Shown in pieces: positions 9,490 through 19,251 of a stretch of DNA of 64,000 nucleotides. A program made the translations under genes and the position numbers. The notes beneath the pieces were generated by a model. It was given only the letters and a program-made list of their open reading frames with translations, searched no databases and was not told the origin of the DNA. Each line of letters begins with the position of its first letter. Position 1 is the stretch's first letter. The stretch is from Puniceicoccaceae bacterium 5H (GTDB taxonomy: Bacteria > Verrucomicrobiota > Verrucomicrobiia > Opitutales > Oceanipulchritudinaceae), in contig WOUP01000002.1 of the NCBI GenBank assembly GCA_009772895.1, positions 186,001-250,000 on the forward strand, written 5' to 3'.

Positions 9490-9846
9490 ATGATGAAAAC
9501 ACTGAATCTTTTTGCGCTGAGCGGCTTTACGCTGCTCATCTTTGCTGGCTGCGGCCCGCGGCCCGAATCCACTGCCGAGGATTTTCTGAAGTCCTTTATC
9601 GAAGGAAATGAGGAAGACGCGCTCGCTCTGAGCGATGGGCAGGCGCACCAGCTGGTCGAGATGGCCTTCGCCTTTGGCGCTGCGGACGAGCTGGATGAGT
9701 CGAACTTCAAGTTCAAGCACCTACGCACGGAGCGCGAAGGCGATCAGGCGGTCGTCTATTTTGCGGACCAGGATGGGAGTGAAGCTCACGTCGGGCTGAC
9801 GAAGATCAAGGGCGAGTGGAAGGTGACCGAGATTCCCAAGGAATAG
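9490..9846 (+). CDS. small predicted lipoprotein
   Basis: A 118-residue protein with a lipoprotein signal: MMKTLNLFALSGFTLLIFAGC, Cys at residue 21. The mature part begins GPRPESTAEDFLKSFIEGNEED and ends in a short beta-rich section (GLTKIKGEWKVTEIP). That layout, a helix that defines the size of a population or pool followed by a strand-rich half, resembles DUF4878-like and NTF2-like lipoproteins, but the match is only by eye. An ATG at 9493 is an equally good start. It ends three bases before the GTG of the C92-type peptidase gene, so the two are probably cotranscribed. Function unknown. Confidence 0.7.
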   Translation: MMKTLNLFALSGFTLLIFAGCGPRPESTAEDFLKSFIEGNEEDALALSDGQAHQLVEMAFAFGAADELDESNFKFKHLRTEREGDQAVVYFADQDGSEAHVGLTKIKGEWKVTEIPKE

Positions 9847-9849
9847 CCG

Positions 9850-10527
9850 GTGACAGTCTGCCGCGGCAAATTCCCATTTCTGGTTGCCGGCCTGATGTGG
9901 GCGGCGTCCTGCGCGCGTGGCGAAGGGCTCTCCATGCAGACGGGAGATCTCGTAGCCCGTTTCCAGGATGGGACCTGGTCTCGTTTTTTTGCGGCGGCCT
10001 CTCCCCACGACCAACGCTTCGCCCATATAGGACTGGTGGTGCTGGAAAAGGAGGAACCGTGGGTCATTCATGCCCAAGGTAACGATCAGAATGGTAAGGG
10101 GCAGGTCTGCAAGACGCCGCTGGCCCAGTTCATCAATCCCGAGCACACGCTGCGCTGGGCCGTGTTCAGAGCGGACGCGTCGCCGGAGCAGCTTCGCGCT
10201 GCGGTGCGCCAAGCCGAGGCCTTTGTCGCCGACGGGGTCCCCTTCGACGCCCAGTTCGACTTGCGTGATGCCCATGCGCTGTATTGCACAGAAATGGTTT
10301 GGCGGGCATTTCTGGACGGGGCGGGTATCGAGCTCGTTCCGGTACGCGTAGAGGTTGGCGACCAGTCCTTCATCACGATCGATTGTCTGACCGGTAGCCC
10401 GTATGTGCACGAATTAACCGCCAGCGGACATGATGTGGAGTTCGTAGTGGGGCGACGAGACGACGCCAATAGGCATGGCAGGCGACTTGAGGCTTTACCG
10501 GATGAACCGTTGACCGATGTAGAGTGA
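9850..10527 (+). CDS. secreted YiiX/YaeF-like permuted NlpC/P60 (C92) hydrolase
   Basis: A 225-residue exported protein resembling the permuted papain-like amidases (peptidase family C92, YaeF/YiiX). These have a circularly permuted NlpC/P60 fold and are thought to cut amide or ester bonds in the envelope. Landmarks are TGDLVARF after the signal peptide, catalytic His59 in FAHIGLVVLE, and catalytic Cys146 in HALYCTEMVW. The start is a GTG at 9850, which gives a plausible signal peptide (KFPFLVAGLMWAASCARG); no ATG lies early enough. The gene begins three bases after the lipoprotein stop and is followed by a peptidoglycan amidase, so an envelope role is likely. The substrate is not evident. 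Confidence 0.75.
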   Translation: MTVCRGKFPFLVAGLMWAASCARGEGLSMQTGDLVARFQDGTWSRFFAAASPHDQRFAHIGLVVLEKEEPWVIHAQGNDQNGKGQVCKTPLAQFINPEHTLRWAVFRADASPEQLRAAVRQAEAFVADGVPFDAQFDLRDAHALYCTEMVWRAFLDGAGIELVPVRVEVGDQSFITIDCLTGSPYVHELTASGHDVEFVVGRRDDANRHGRRLEALPDEPLTDVE

Positions 10528-10584
10528 CTGATGGATTTGCGGTGGACCTCGGCAGAGGATTCTTTTGCATGAGGTGATACCGCT

Positions 10585-11859
10585 GTGAGTTCTTCCGCTT
10601 CCGATTCCTTCCGCACTGTGTTTCCGCCTTGCCTCATCCGCCTCGTGACGGCCTTTTTGTGCTTGTTCATGTTGTCTCCGCACGCCCGCGCTGCCGATCC
10701 CGCCGCGCTGCAGGCCGCCGTCTGGGGGCCGCGGCCCGATTGGTCGATGCTCGATGCCTTTGCCTATACTCGTACGCCGGGCGAGGTGCGCGCTTTGCTC
10801 GATGAGGTGTATGCGCCCGACAATGCGGCCGTGACCTGGCTGAGCCTGACGGACAACGCCCTGATCGTGCAGACGGGCGACCCCAACGTCGGCACCATCC
10901 GCATCCCGCTGGCGACCGGTCCGAGCCAGCGCCGGCCTGCCCCGCAGTTTTGGCGTCACGTGGACGAGCTGCAGCTGGGGGCGGACCCGGAGAAGCCGCT
11001 GCAGGGCCTGCGGCTGGTGATCGATCCGGGCCACATCGGCGGTGACTGGGCCTCGCTGGAGGCGCGCGAATGGCAGCTGCCGGGCGGTCCGGTGATGCGA
11101 GAAGGGGAGATCGCGCTGGCGGTCGCCCGGGAGGCGCGGGCGCAACTGCAGCGGCTCGGGGCGAAGGTCTACCTCGTACGAGCCCGCAACCAGCCCGTGA
11201 CGCCGTATCGCCCGGAAGACTTTTATCCGCTCGCCCGCTACGACCTGCAGCAGCGCGGCACGAGCAGCCCCACCGATGCCCAGGTGCGGCACCGGGCGGA
11301 GCTTTATTTTTACCGCTATGCCGAGATCCGGGCCCGCGCGGAGCTGATCAACGACCGCATGCAGCCCGATCTGGTGGTAGCTCTGCATCTCAACGCCGCC
11401 GCCTGGCCCGACCCGGACAATCCGGCACTGGTGGAGCAGGATCACGCGCACGTGCTGTTGCACGGGGCCTACAGCGCGGCCGAGTTGAAGCGTCCGCTTG
11501 CCCGGCTGGAGATGCTGGAAAAGCTGATGACGGGCGTGATTGGCGAAGAGCTGCGCTGGGGAGAGCCGCTGGCGGCCAGCCTGGAAGCGGAGACGCATCT
11601 GCCCGCGTTTACCTACACCGGTAGTAACGCGGTGAAGGTAGGAGCGCACCCCTATCTTTGGGCGCGCAATCTCCTCGCCAACCGGATCTATCATTGCCCG
11701 GTCGTCTATCTCGAGCCCTACGTGCTCAACAGCGCCGAGGTCTATGGACGCCTTAAAGACGTGCAGGCTGAGGACTTACGCGAGTCGGATCTGGTGCAGG
11801 AATACGCCCGGGCGCTCGTAAAAGGTCTGCTAAAAGCCGCCGATTCGGCTGAGAATTAG
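10585..11859 (+). CDS. N-acetylmuramoyl-L-alanine amidase (Amidase_3)
   Basis: Zinc amidase that cuts the bond between N-acetylmuramic acid and L-alanine in peptidoglycan, acting in the periplasm. The signal peptide spans about residues 15-36 (LIRLVTAFLCLFMLSPHARA). A roughly 100-residue unknown region precedes the catalytic domain, which has DPGH with zinc ligand His150, a Glu ligand in REGEIALAV (173-175), His268 in VVALHLNAA, and a late catalytic Glu in YLEPYVLNS. The GTG start at 10585 is supported by GAGGTG at 10571-10576. The domain is larger than the AmiC type, with an insertion between the Glu and second His. It sits in an envelope gene cluster with the C92-type hydrolase. Confidence 0.88.
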   Translation: MSSSASDSFRTVFPPCLIRLVTAFLCLFMLSPHARAADPAALQAAVWGPRPDWSMLDAFAYTRTPGEVRALLDEVYAPDNAAVTWLSLTDNALIVQTGDPNVGTIRIPLATGPSQRRPAPQFWRHVDELQLGADPEKPLQGLRLVIDPGHIGGDWASLEAREWQLPGGPVMREGEIALAVAREARAQLQRLGAKVYLVRARNQPVTPYRPEDFYPLARYDLQQRGTSSPTDAQVRHRAELYFYRYAEIRARAELINDRMQPDLVVALHLNAAAWPDPDNPALVEQDHAHVLLHGAYSAAELKRPLARLEMLEKLMTGVIGEELRWGEPLAASLEAETHLPAFTYTGSNAVKVGAHPYLWARNLLANRIYHCPVVYLEPYVLNSAEVYGRLKDVQAEDLRESDLVQEYARALVKGLLKAADSAEN

Positions 11860-11874
11860 GTCCAATACCTCAAG

Positions 11875-11956
11875 CGGTAAGCACAAAAGCAGTCGACGTA
11901 AGCGGTAGCCGCGCCTAGGTTGCCCGCTTAGAAAAATCAAACTGCTTGTGCTACCG
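11875..11956 (+). promoter_or_regulatory. nested inverted repeats forming a structured 5' leader
   Basis: The outer arms, 11875-11893 and 11941-11956, pair with small bulges (CGGTA, GCACAA and GCAG blocks match their complements). An inner perfect 7-bp stem pairs 11899-11905 with 11924-11930. The outer 3' arm ends two bases before the ATG at 11959, so folding would hide the start region. There is no T-run, so it is not an ordinary terminator for the upstream amidase gene. Confidence 0.45.
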
Positions 11957-11958
11957 TT

Positions 11959-13680
11959 ATGAAAAGCCCTCTCATCCCACTCAGCCTCTTAGGTTCACTC
12001 ATCGCTTGCCCGATCGCGGGTCACGCCAAGGCCGATCTCGACCAACTGCGGTCCATGGCGTCGCAGGAAAACCTGGTCTATTTTGAAGCGCCGGACTTCG
12101 AGCGCCTGAACGAGCATAGCGCTGAAAGCGTCTGGGGCCAGATCTTCCAGAACGAGGATTTCCAGAGCTATCTCCGCCGCCTCATCTCTAAAAATGACGA
12201 AGAGGAAGCGGAAGGTTTCGATGAATTCCTTGCGGATTGGGAAGAATATTCCAGCCACTTTGACGGCCCGGTCGTGGCGACGATCAACTACGAGAACTTT
12301 GACGCGTTCGTGAACGAGGAGGCGGATGCGTTCGCGATCACGGGCTTTGTCGCCATCGGCCACGACGACAAGTCTTTCTGGGAGAAGGATCTGAAAGACG
12401 ATGAGGCCGAAAAGGTAGACGTGAAGTTGAAGGGTTTCGACCTCTACAAGCTGGAGGATGGCGACGAGGAAGGTATGCCGGCGGAACCCTACCTGCTGCT
12501 GGGCAAGGACTTGATGGTGCTGGCGTTCAGCAAGGACGGGGCGCTGAGCTTTGCCGAAAACTACCACGGCAAGTCGAGCTCCGGCCCCAGCCTCACCGAG
12601 ACCGCTTACTATCAGCAGATGGTCGAGAACGACCCGGATGCCGACTTCTACTTTTATGGCAACCTGCAGGGTGTCGGTGGCATGCTGGACAAGCTGTTGG
12701 AGAACTTCCGCCCGCAGATCGAAGAAGCTGCGGCCAATGGCCAGGTGGTAGGGGTCGACCAGATCAAGCAAGCCATCGGTTATGACAGCTGGCGCGCCTA
12801 CTACTTCTCCGCCGGTTTCGATGGTTCCGAATCCTACATGCACGGCGCGATGACCTACGAGAACGGCGGCGGCCTGCTGGGTGAGCTGGTCAGCTATTAC
12901 GGCACGGATCTGCCGCAGCCGATGTGGGTGCCGGCCGATGCTCCCGTGGTGACGGTGGGCAATTTCGATTTCAGCGGGGTAGCACGTATGATCGAGCGCC
13001 TGGTTGGCCGCATCTCTCCGATGGGAGGCGGTATGTATACCATGATGAAGAATCAGCTGAAGATGCAGCAGATCGACATCGACGGCGGCCTGATCGGCAA
13101 CCTCGGCTCGCAAATAGTCCAGGTCTACACCGTGAATGACGCGAGCATCCCGGGCCCGGTGACGGTGATCAGCCTGCGCGACGGCGCGGCGTTTGCCCGG
13201 ACGGTCTCCCAGTTGACGGGAATGCAAGGCATGCCCCTGAGCTTTGAGGATTACAACGGTGCGCGCATTGCGTCGATTCAGCAGCCCCAGGTGCCGACTT
13301 ACGATGAAAACGGCGAGCCGGTTATGCCGGAGGCGTCCGACCAGGCCTTTACGCTTGCCACTACGGCCGACCAGTTGGTCTACGGCATGAGCCGCAGCGG
13401 AGTCGAAGAGGTGCTGGATTTGATGGCCGGCCAGGCCGACGAGCCGTTGCTCGAGCAACCGGAGCTCAAGGCGTACCTCAGTGAGATGCCGGACGATACG
13501 GTCGGCTATGCCTACTACGACGTGAATGCGCTCCTGAATACCTACCTGCAGATGATCGCACAGCTGCAGGGCGAGGAAGCTCCGCACATCGAGCTGGACG
13601 AGGACTATATTGCCATCGGCAGCTATCGTCGCGCCCAGGACGGGCTCTACTCTGAGGGGGTCGTAAAGCCACGCCAGTAA
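11959..13680 (+). CDS. large secreted protein of unknown function
   Basis: A 573-residue acidic protein with a signal peptide (MKSPLIPLSLLGSLIACPIA, cleavage near GHA). It has no recognisable catalytic motif. The chain alternates strand-helix units with recurring phrases such as DAFAITGFVAIG, LLLGKDLMVLAFSKDG, ATTADQLVYGMSRSGVEEVL and TVGYAYYDVNALLNTYLQ. This resembles the DUF3352-type periplasmic proteins that test or display stored values, but the assignment is a visual impression only. It follows the amidase in the same direction after a 99-base structured leader and ends at a good terminator, so it may be its own transcription unit within the envelope cluster. Confidence 0.7.
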   Translation: MKSPLIPLSLLGSLIACPIAGHAKADLDQLRSMASQENLVYFEAPDFERLNEHSAESVWGQIFQNEDFQSYLRRLISKNDEEEAEGFDEFLADWEEYSSHFDGPVVATINYENFDAFVNEEADAFAITGFVAIGHDDKSFWEKDLKDDEAEKVDVKLKGFDLYKLEDGDEEGMPAEPYLLLGKDLMVLAFSKDGALSFAENYHGKSSSGPSLTETAYYQQMVENDPDADFYFYGNLQGVGGMLDKLLENFRPQIEEAAANGQVVGVDQIKQAIGYDSWRAYYFSAGFDGSESYMHGAMTYENGGGLLGELVSYYGTDLPQPMWVPADAPVVTVGNFDFSGVARMIERLVGRISPMGGGMYTMMKNQLKMQQIDIDGGLIGNLGSQIVQVYTVNDASIPGPVTVISLRDGAAFARTVSQLTGMQGMPLSFEDYNGARIASIQQPQVPTYDENGEPVMPEASDQAFTLATTADQLVYGMSRSGVEEVLDLMAGQADEPLLEQPELKAYLSEMPDDTVGYAYYDVNALLNTYLQMIAQLQGEEAPHIELDEDYIAIGSYRRAQDGLYSEGVVKPRQ

Positions 13681-13710
13681 GGCGACGTCCGTCCAGCCTT
13701 CTCTTTCAAG

Positions 13711-13738
13711 CTCCCGTCACCATGGCGGGGGTTTTTTG
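13711..13738 (+). terminator. rho-independent terminator
   Basis: Stem TCCCGTC with GGCGGGG around an ACCAT loop (one G-U pair), followed by G and six T. It ends just before the stop codon of the convergent kinase gene at 13742. Confidence 0.7.
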
Positions 13739-13741
13739 TGC

Positions 13742-15337
<1,596 letters not shown>

Positions 15338-15448
15338 GAGGAGTTGGCTTTAACTCAATCGCGCGCTGAATCCCTCTTTTTTTACCGTTTGCCCCCACGA
15401 AAAAGAATGATTTTTCGTTTTCGTTCAGGGGCGTTCTGCCGCCTCAGG

Positions 15449-16669
15449 TCAATGGGGACGCAGCAGAGGTGCCAAGCTGGTGGGGACTTCTTCTTCCACG
15501 CAACGCTGGGCCTCTTCGATCTCCTGCTCATGGTCGTCCGACAAGCCGGATGCAATGGCCAAGACGTTGCGGATGAAGGTGTTGTCCCACTCTGTTTCCT
15601 GCGGGTAGGGCCATTCCTGCGGCTCGCAGACGTAGGGCAGCAAAAAGCCGAGCGCACGGTCGAGGCTCGCGCCGTTGGAGGCCCTGTGGTCCATCAGGTC
15701 GACATCCACATCCAGGCCCAGCAGGGCGAGGCGGTAAAAGTGCTCCAGATTTTCCGTGCAATAGCTCCACGTGCGGGTGCGGACGAGTTCCTCGGGCTGG
15801 GCGCCGCTGGAGCGGATCTGGCGCTCGATGCGCGGGGTCACCGATTCTTCGAGCAGCCAGCGCACGTAGTCGTCGTTGCCGATAAAGTGGGCGACGCTGG
15901 CCGCCTGGAGGTCGAAGGCCGTGCCGTGGTTGTTGACCGAGCTGGCTTCGTCGCGGCCGTTGTCGTTGGTGATGAGCCAGCGGAAGTAGTCCTGATACCA
16001 TTCCTGCAGCGCCGTCAGATCTGCATCACTCAAGCTCTTCGAATCGGCGAGCACGAGGATGCCGTCAGCCAGTTCGCCCAGTGGGTGCGCGTCGATGATG
16101 CCCGTTCCGCGGCCGTTGGTGCGCCCGGGGATGGCCTGGGCATGGTTCAAGTTGGGCCGCATGTAGGTCTCGGGATCCAGAAACCATGCGCGCAACAGCT
16201 TCACGCCTTGCTTGGCATAGCGCTCTTCGCCGGTCAGGCGATAGGCGAGGGCGCAGTAGCGCACATCGTGGATCATCTGGTGCAGCGGCTCGCGGTCGGA
16301 GACCTTGTCGCGCTCCGGGTTGAACTCGCCGTCGCGGCGCACGTAGGGCAAACCGTCGGCCGTATCCGGGTTAGGCCACCAGTAGGGCCCCGTGCTGTAG
16401 TAGTCGTGCACGTTGCCGCTGGGCGGGGTCCGATCGTTAAACGTCACCGAGTAGACCTTCTCCTCCTGCACGATTGCGTCGGCCTGCTCCAGCACGCTCT
16501 CGCGCAGGGCAGGCCAGGTGCCCTCCTGAGAGTGGGCGAGGTCGTCGAGCCGCGGCTCTTGCCAGAAAAGCAGTTGATCGCCCTGCGCGTGCAAGGCGGG
16601 TGCGAGGCTGGCGAGCAACAGGGGCAGCTGCGCCAGGAGGCGTGGGGTGGGGATACGGAGTAGCGCCAT
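15449..16669 (-). CDS. secreted alginate-lyase-superfamily protein (PL38-like)
   Basis: A 406-residue alpha/alpha-toroid protein of the alginate lyase superfamily (PF05426), whose members cleave uronic-acid polysaccharides by beta-elimination. The signal peptide covers about the first 28 residues and ends LHAQ. Family landmarks are YYSTGPYWWPNPDT (about 90-103), DGLPYVRRDG, a Tyr-rich helix DVRYCALAYRLTG, HAQAIPGRTNGRGTGIID, and VNNHGTAFDLQ with Asn247 and His248 as likely active-site residues. The pattern is closest to PL38 enzymes, acting on alginate or glucuronan, but PL5-like or other uronan specificity cannot be excluded. It stands alone, with the kinase gene next in the same direction. 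Confidence 0.8.
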   Translation of the reverse strand: MALLRIPTPRLLAQLPLLLASLAPALHAQGDQLLFWQEPRLDDLAHSQEGTWPALRESVLEQADAIVQEEKVYSVTFNDRTPPSGNVHDYYSTGPYWWPNPDTADGLPYVRRDGEFNPERDKVSDREPLHQMIHDVRYCALAYRLTGEERYAKQGVKLLRAWFLDPETYMRPNLNHAQAIPGRTNGRGTGIIDAHPLGELADGILVLADSKSLSDADLTALQEWYQDYFRWLITNDNGRDEASSVNNHGTAFDLQAASVAHFIGNDDYVRWLLEESVTPRIERQIRSSGAQPEELVRTRTWSYCTENLEHFYRLALLGLDVDVDLMDHRASNGASLDRALGFLLPYVCEPQEWPYPQETEWDNTFIRNVLAIASGLSDDHEQEIEEAQRCVEEEVPTSLAPLLRPH

Positions 16670-16863
16670 AAGGTTACAAGCTAATAAATATTGGATTATT
16701 GGGCGTCAACTCCTTCTCGTGACTTTTCGGGGGTGGCTGTAGCGAGGCACCTAAGCATCAACCCGGCATTTAGCAGGTCACGGCCGGGCGATCCTCTCAC
16801 TGCCCGCGCAGACCCATAAACGGGAGCGTATGCAGCCAAGCGGGAGCGCTCAGGTTGAACTTC

Positions 16864-17298
16864 CTACTCGACTTCAAACGGCTCTGCGCCAAGTGAAACG
16901 GTTCCTGCTGCTGTCACCAATGCTTTGCCATCGCCCACCTTCAAATCCACTTCATATTCGAATCCAGGCTCCAGATACACCGAGGAATGGGCCGTCTTCT
17001 CCAGCGGAGAGAAGGAAACAAAGAACTTGCCGCGACTAAACGTTACACGTCCGACATTTCCCGTTTCAGCGTCTCGCTCGATGTTGAGCAGACGAATCAC
17101 AGAGCCCCAGCCCAACTCCAAGCATTCCTCACCGAGTTCTTTGTGGTAGTGCTCGCCCAAGGCGGAAAACAAGACAATCAATTCACCATCTTCAACGCCA
17201 GCGATTACCAATCGTAGCTCCTCTTTGGAGTCATGGGATACCTGGGCATTCATTGTCGCAACAAAACCCAGCGCGAACAGAATCGAAAGCAATTTCAT
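16864..17298 (-). CDS. small secreted protein, possible orphan immunity protein
   Basis: A 144-residue protein with a signal peptide (MKLLSILFALGFVATMNAQ). The mature part is strand-rich and acidic, with GKFFVSFSPLEKTA and EPGFEYEVDLKVGDG; no family is recognised. It is the last gene in the leftward run of small ORFs that follow Rhs C-terminal remnants, and its base composition is less GC-rich than the flanking lyase gene. That placement suggests a cassette gene, perhaps immunity to a periplasmic toxin now lost. This is inference from position only. Confidence 0.6.
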   Translation of the reverse strand: MKLLSILFALGFVATMNAQVSHDSKEELRLVIAGVEDGELIVLFSALGEHYHKELGEECLELGWGSVIRLLNIERDAETGNVGRVTFSRGKFFVSFSPLEKTAHSSVYLEPGFEYEVDLKVGDGKALVTAAGTVSLGAEPFEVE

Positions 17299-17375
17299 GG
17301 TAATGGTAGTCAGCTTTGCTGGCGACTCATGTGTCGCCGAGGACTTGCGGCGGTGGATAGGATAAGAAAGAACCG

Positions 17376-17708
17376 TTATTTAAACCTCGGAAGAACAACT
17401 AAGATCTCTACCGGAATCAAAACTACCACCGTAAGGATCAAAGCCAGTAGCCAGCGCCTCATATCTTTGTCATACCTTCTCGCAATACATTCCTTCAGTT
17501 TCAGAAGCTCACGTGAATCATTATCTTTAAAAAAAACTCTTCGCCTAAAAGCCACATCTCGTGATAGAATCGAAAAGCTGTCGTATGGGCACCGCTCCGC
17601 ACTAGATTCATACAGTTTGCACAATTTTAGATAAAGGAGGTACAGGCGAAACGCCGAGATCCAGCAATAAGGTACCGAGAGGAACACAAAGACCACAAAG
17701 GAAATCAT
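17376..17708 (-). CDS. small two-TM membrane protein, possible orphan immunity protein
   Basis: A 110-residue protein with one hydrophobic segment at each end: SFVVFVFLSVPYCWISAF near the N-terminus and WLLALILTVVVLIPVEIL near the C-terminus, flanking a basic, charged middle (about 35-82). The hairpin-like layout fits an inner-membrane protein. It lies 86 bases beyond the truncated Rhs C-terminal frame ending at 17794, in the same direction, the usual place for an immunity gene. No family is recognised. Codon use is AT-richer than the chromosome average in this window. Confidence 0.55.
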   Translation of the reverse strand: MISFVVFVFLSVPYCWISAFRLYLLYLKLCKLYESSAERCPYDSFSILSRDVAFRRRVFFKDNDSRELLKLKECIARRYDKDMRRWLLALILTVVVLIPVEILVVLPRFK

Positions 17709-17793
17709 CTTCTTACTATGTTACTCCGCCGTAGATCCGCTATCCCGCGAACTACACGCAGCCTTTCCTGCATTCCAGAGAAATGACCTCACC

Positions 17794-18250
17794 CTATAAG
17801 TCCACTCTGCTGCGGGTGTCGGTGAAATTTGCATATATTGTGAAATCAGGCAACTCAAAAACTGTGTCATCTGTCGTAAGGCGTGGAACGCCAATATCTG
17901 GCATGTCCTCGCCGAAGAGGTTGTAACGTCGATCACCCGTCACCATACCTAATAGGTCGCAGGCGCCGATCGGACTATTCGCGACGTAGGCATACGGGTG
18001 CGCCCGCCGGCGTCGTATTCATCGTGTGCGACCGCCTGCGCCGTTCCGCCGTTGTTGGCCTACAGCAGCATCAAATTGCCGTCGCGTTCATACGCCGGCA
18101 CGTAAAGCTCCCCATCGGTGTCTTCGATCGCCTGCAGCCCACCGATCCCGCCAGCGCCTCCATAGGCGCCGCTCATGTCCGGCCCTCAGCCATAGGTCTT
18201 GGTGTGCTCGAGGCCGCCAGAGTTTACTTCAAAATTCCGCGATCAGGTGA
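17794..18250 (-). pseudogene. Rhs core/C-terminus remnant, copy A
   Basis: Reading leftward, bases 18250-18003 encode a recognisable Rhs core ending (TYG..GPDMSGAYGGAGGIGG, GELYVPAYERDGNLMLL) interrupted by in-frame TGA and TAG codons. A one-base shift then leads into HPYAYVANSPIGACDLLGM, the hallmark where Rhs cores meet their variable tips. The frame continues through GDRRYNLFGEDMPDIGVPR and stops at 17794, leaving only about 60 residues of C-terminal domain. The core upstream of 18250 is gone. Similar junctions lie at 19040-19240 and 20505-20700. This is a displaced, decayed cassette of a polymorphic toxin gene. Confidence 0.75.
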
Positions 18251-18565
18251 AAATCGTGATAGAGGTAACGGGTCCTTTAGCCTGCTAAACTCTCATCGTT
18301 GGCTTCGATCGAAGGGCCGGATTGGCCTATTATCTCCCGTCTGTGGATTTCATTCAGAGTAGGGTCTGCGGCTATTTCTGCAAACGTGGCTGCGACAGCT
18401 AATTACGCCGTCCTTTTGGCCGCGGTCAGATATATAAGGAAGCGTGGAGATGGCTCAAGTTGAGCCAACGTGCCAGAGCTTGCCGACAGCACGAGGCGAA
18501 GCGCGGCGTTAGCCGTCCCTGCCATAGTGCAGGAGAGCACAAATTGAGTTTTGGTCGGCGGCGAA
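18251..18565. other. intergenic stretch inside the Rhs-remnant island
   Basis: About 315 bases without a supported gene. It begins with stop-rich sequence where the Rhs homology of copy A ends. A 7-bp palindrome GGCTCAAGTTGAGCC lies at 18452-18466, just before a weak, incomplete resemblance to an integron attC site (considered and rejected). Confidence 0.4.
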
Positions 18566-19012
18566 CTATGGAAGGTCAGCTTTGATGTAGATGAACCTGT
18601 CCAGCTGGGGGGAATCTATGTATTGGGAGTTCGCAGCCTGCATGAGGGCATCTTTACCCTCAAAGTTCAGCACTACATAGCACAAGCTTGCTTCAAAAGT
18701 CGCGGGTATACTATCATCGGGCATCAACACAACGTTGCTTTCCTCGATTTCCCAGCGACCTGTGTGTGAGTAGCCGACTGGAGCATCCTCTTGCAGCACT
18801 AGCTGAGTCCACTGGTACGTTTCGTCGTCTCGAAGCACGAGTCGCTCCACGGTATCGAGGTTCTTCCGAACGTATTCACCGGGCAGCTGCGTTGCTTCAA
18901 TCGTCTCTAAAACTTTCATCGATGCAGGATTTGAAGCCATGCAACCCGAGACGACCGACCCCGCCAACGTCAGCACGGCGAAAAAGCAAATTAGTTTTCC
19001 GGACATTCCCAC
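18566..19012 (-). CDS. predicted lipoprotein, possible orphan immunity protein
   Basis: A 148-residue protein with a lipoprotein signal: hydrophobic GKLICFFAVLTLAGSVVSGC with the lipidated Cys at residue 24. The mature part includes MKVLETIEATQLPGEYVR, ETYQWTQLVLQ and a YSHTGRWEIEESNVVLMPDD segment typical of small lipocalin-like or META/copper-resistance-like beta folds, though no family is certain. It begins 8 bases past the point where Rhs junction copy B would end, so it looks like an immunity gene retained after loss of its toxin domain. An outer- or inner-membrane lipoprotein could neutralise a toxin that acts in the periplasm. Confidence 0.6.
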   Translation of the reverse strand: MGMSGKLICFFAVLTLAGSVVSGCMASNPASMKVLETIEATQLPGEYVRKNLDTVERLVLRDDETYQWTQLVLQEDAPVGYSHTGRWEIEESNVVLMPDDSIPATFEASLCYVVLNFEGKDALMQAANSQYIDSPQLDRFIYIKADLP

Positions 19013-19029
19013 CTCCCAACATTTATGTT

Positions 19030-19250
19030 CAGGCCCTCGAAATCGGGCAACTCAAAACCGGGTCGTCAGATGTGAAATCTGGCACGCCAATGCCTGACAT
19101 TTCCTAGCCGAAGAGGTTGTAACGTCGATCACGCGGCACCATACCTAATAGGCGCCCAGGCGCCGATCCGGTTATTCTCGACGTAGGCGTACGGGTGCGC
19201 CTGCAGGCTTCATATTCAAAAGTGGGATCGTCGCCGGGAACAGGCGATAC
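19030..19250 (-). pseudogene. Rhs core/C-terminus remnant, copy B
   Basis: Leftward frames show PVPGDDPTFEYEA, then HPYAYVENNRIGAW, then (after a frameshift insertion) LLGMVPRDRRYNLFG followed directly by a TAG, then EMSGIGVPDFTSDDPV and a further shift into FELPDFEGLN. This is the same core/tip junction as copies A and C, with about 26 identical bases around 19108-19133. Only about 30 residues of tip remain. Its upstream edge abuts the stop codon of the 151-residue ORF at 19252, marking a recombination joint. Confidence 0.7.
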
Positions 19251-19251
19251 C

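Noticed and set aside
16670-16863. Search for a copy of the CAU tRNA 3' end at the far edge of the Rhs island
   Set aside because: No stretch matching the last 15-20 bases of the tRNA was seen, so no attachment site is called.
18466-18520. Integron attC-like sequence (CCAAC ... GCGTTAG)
   Set aside because: The core and inverse-core do not fit GTTRRRY/RYYYAAC and the inner arms do not pair. The small genes here are better explained as Rhs-associated cassettes.
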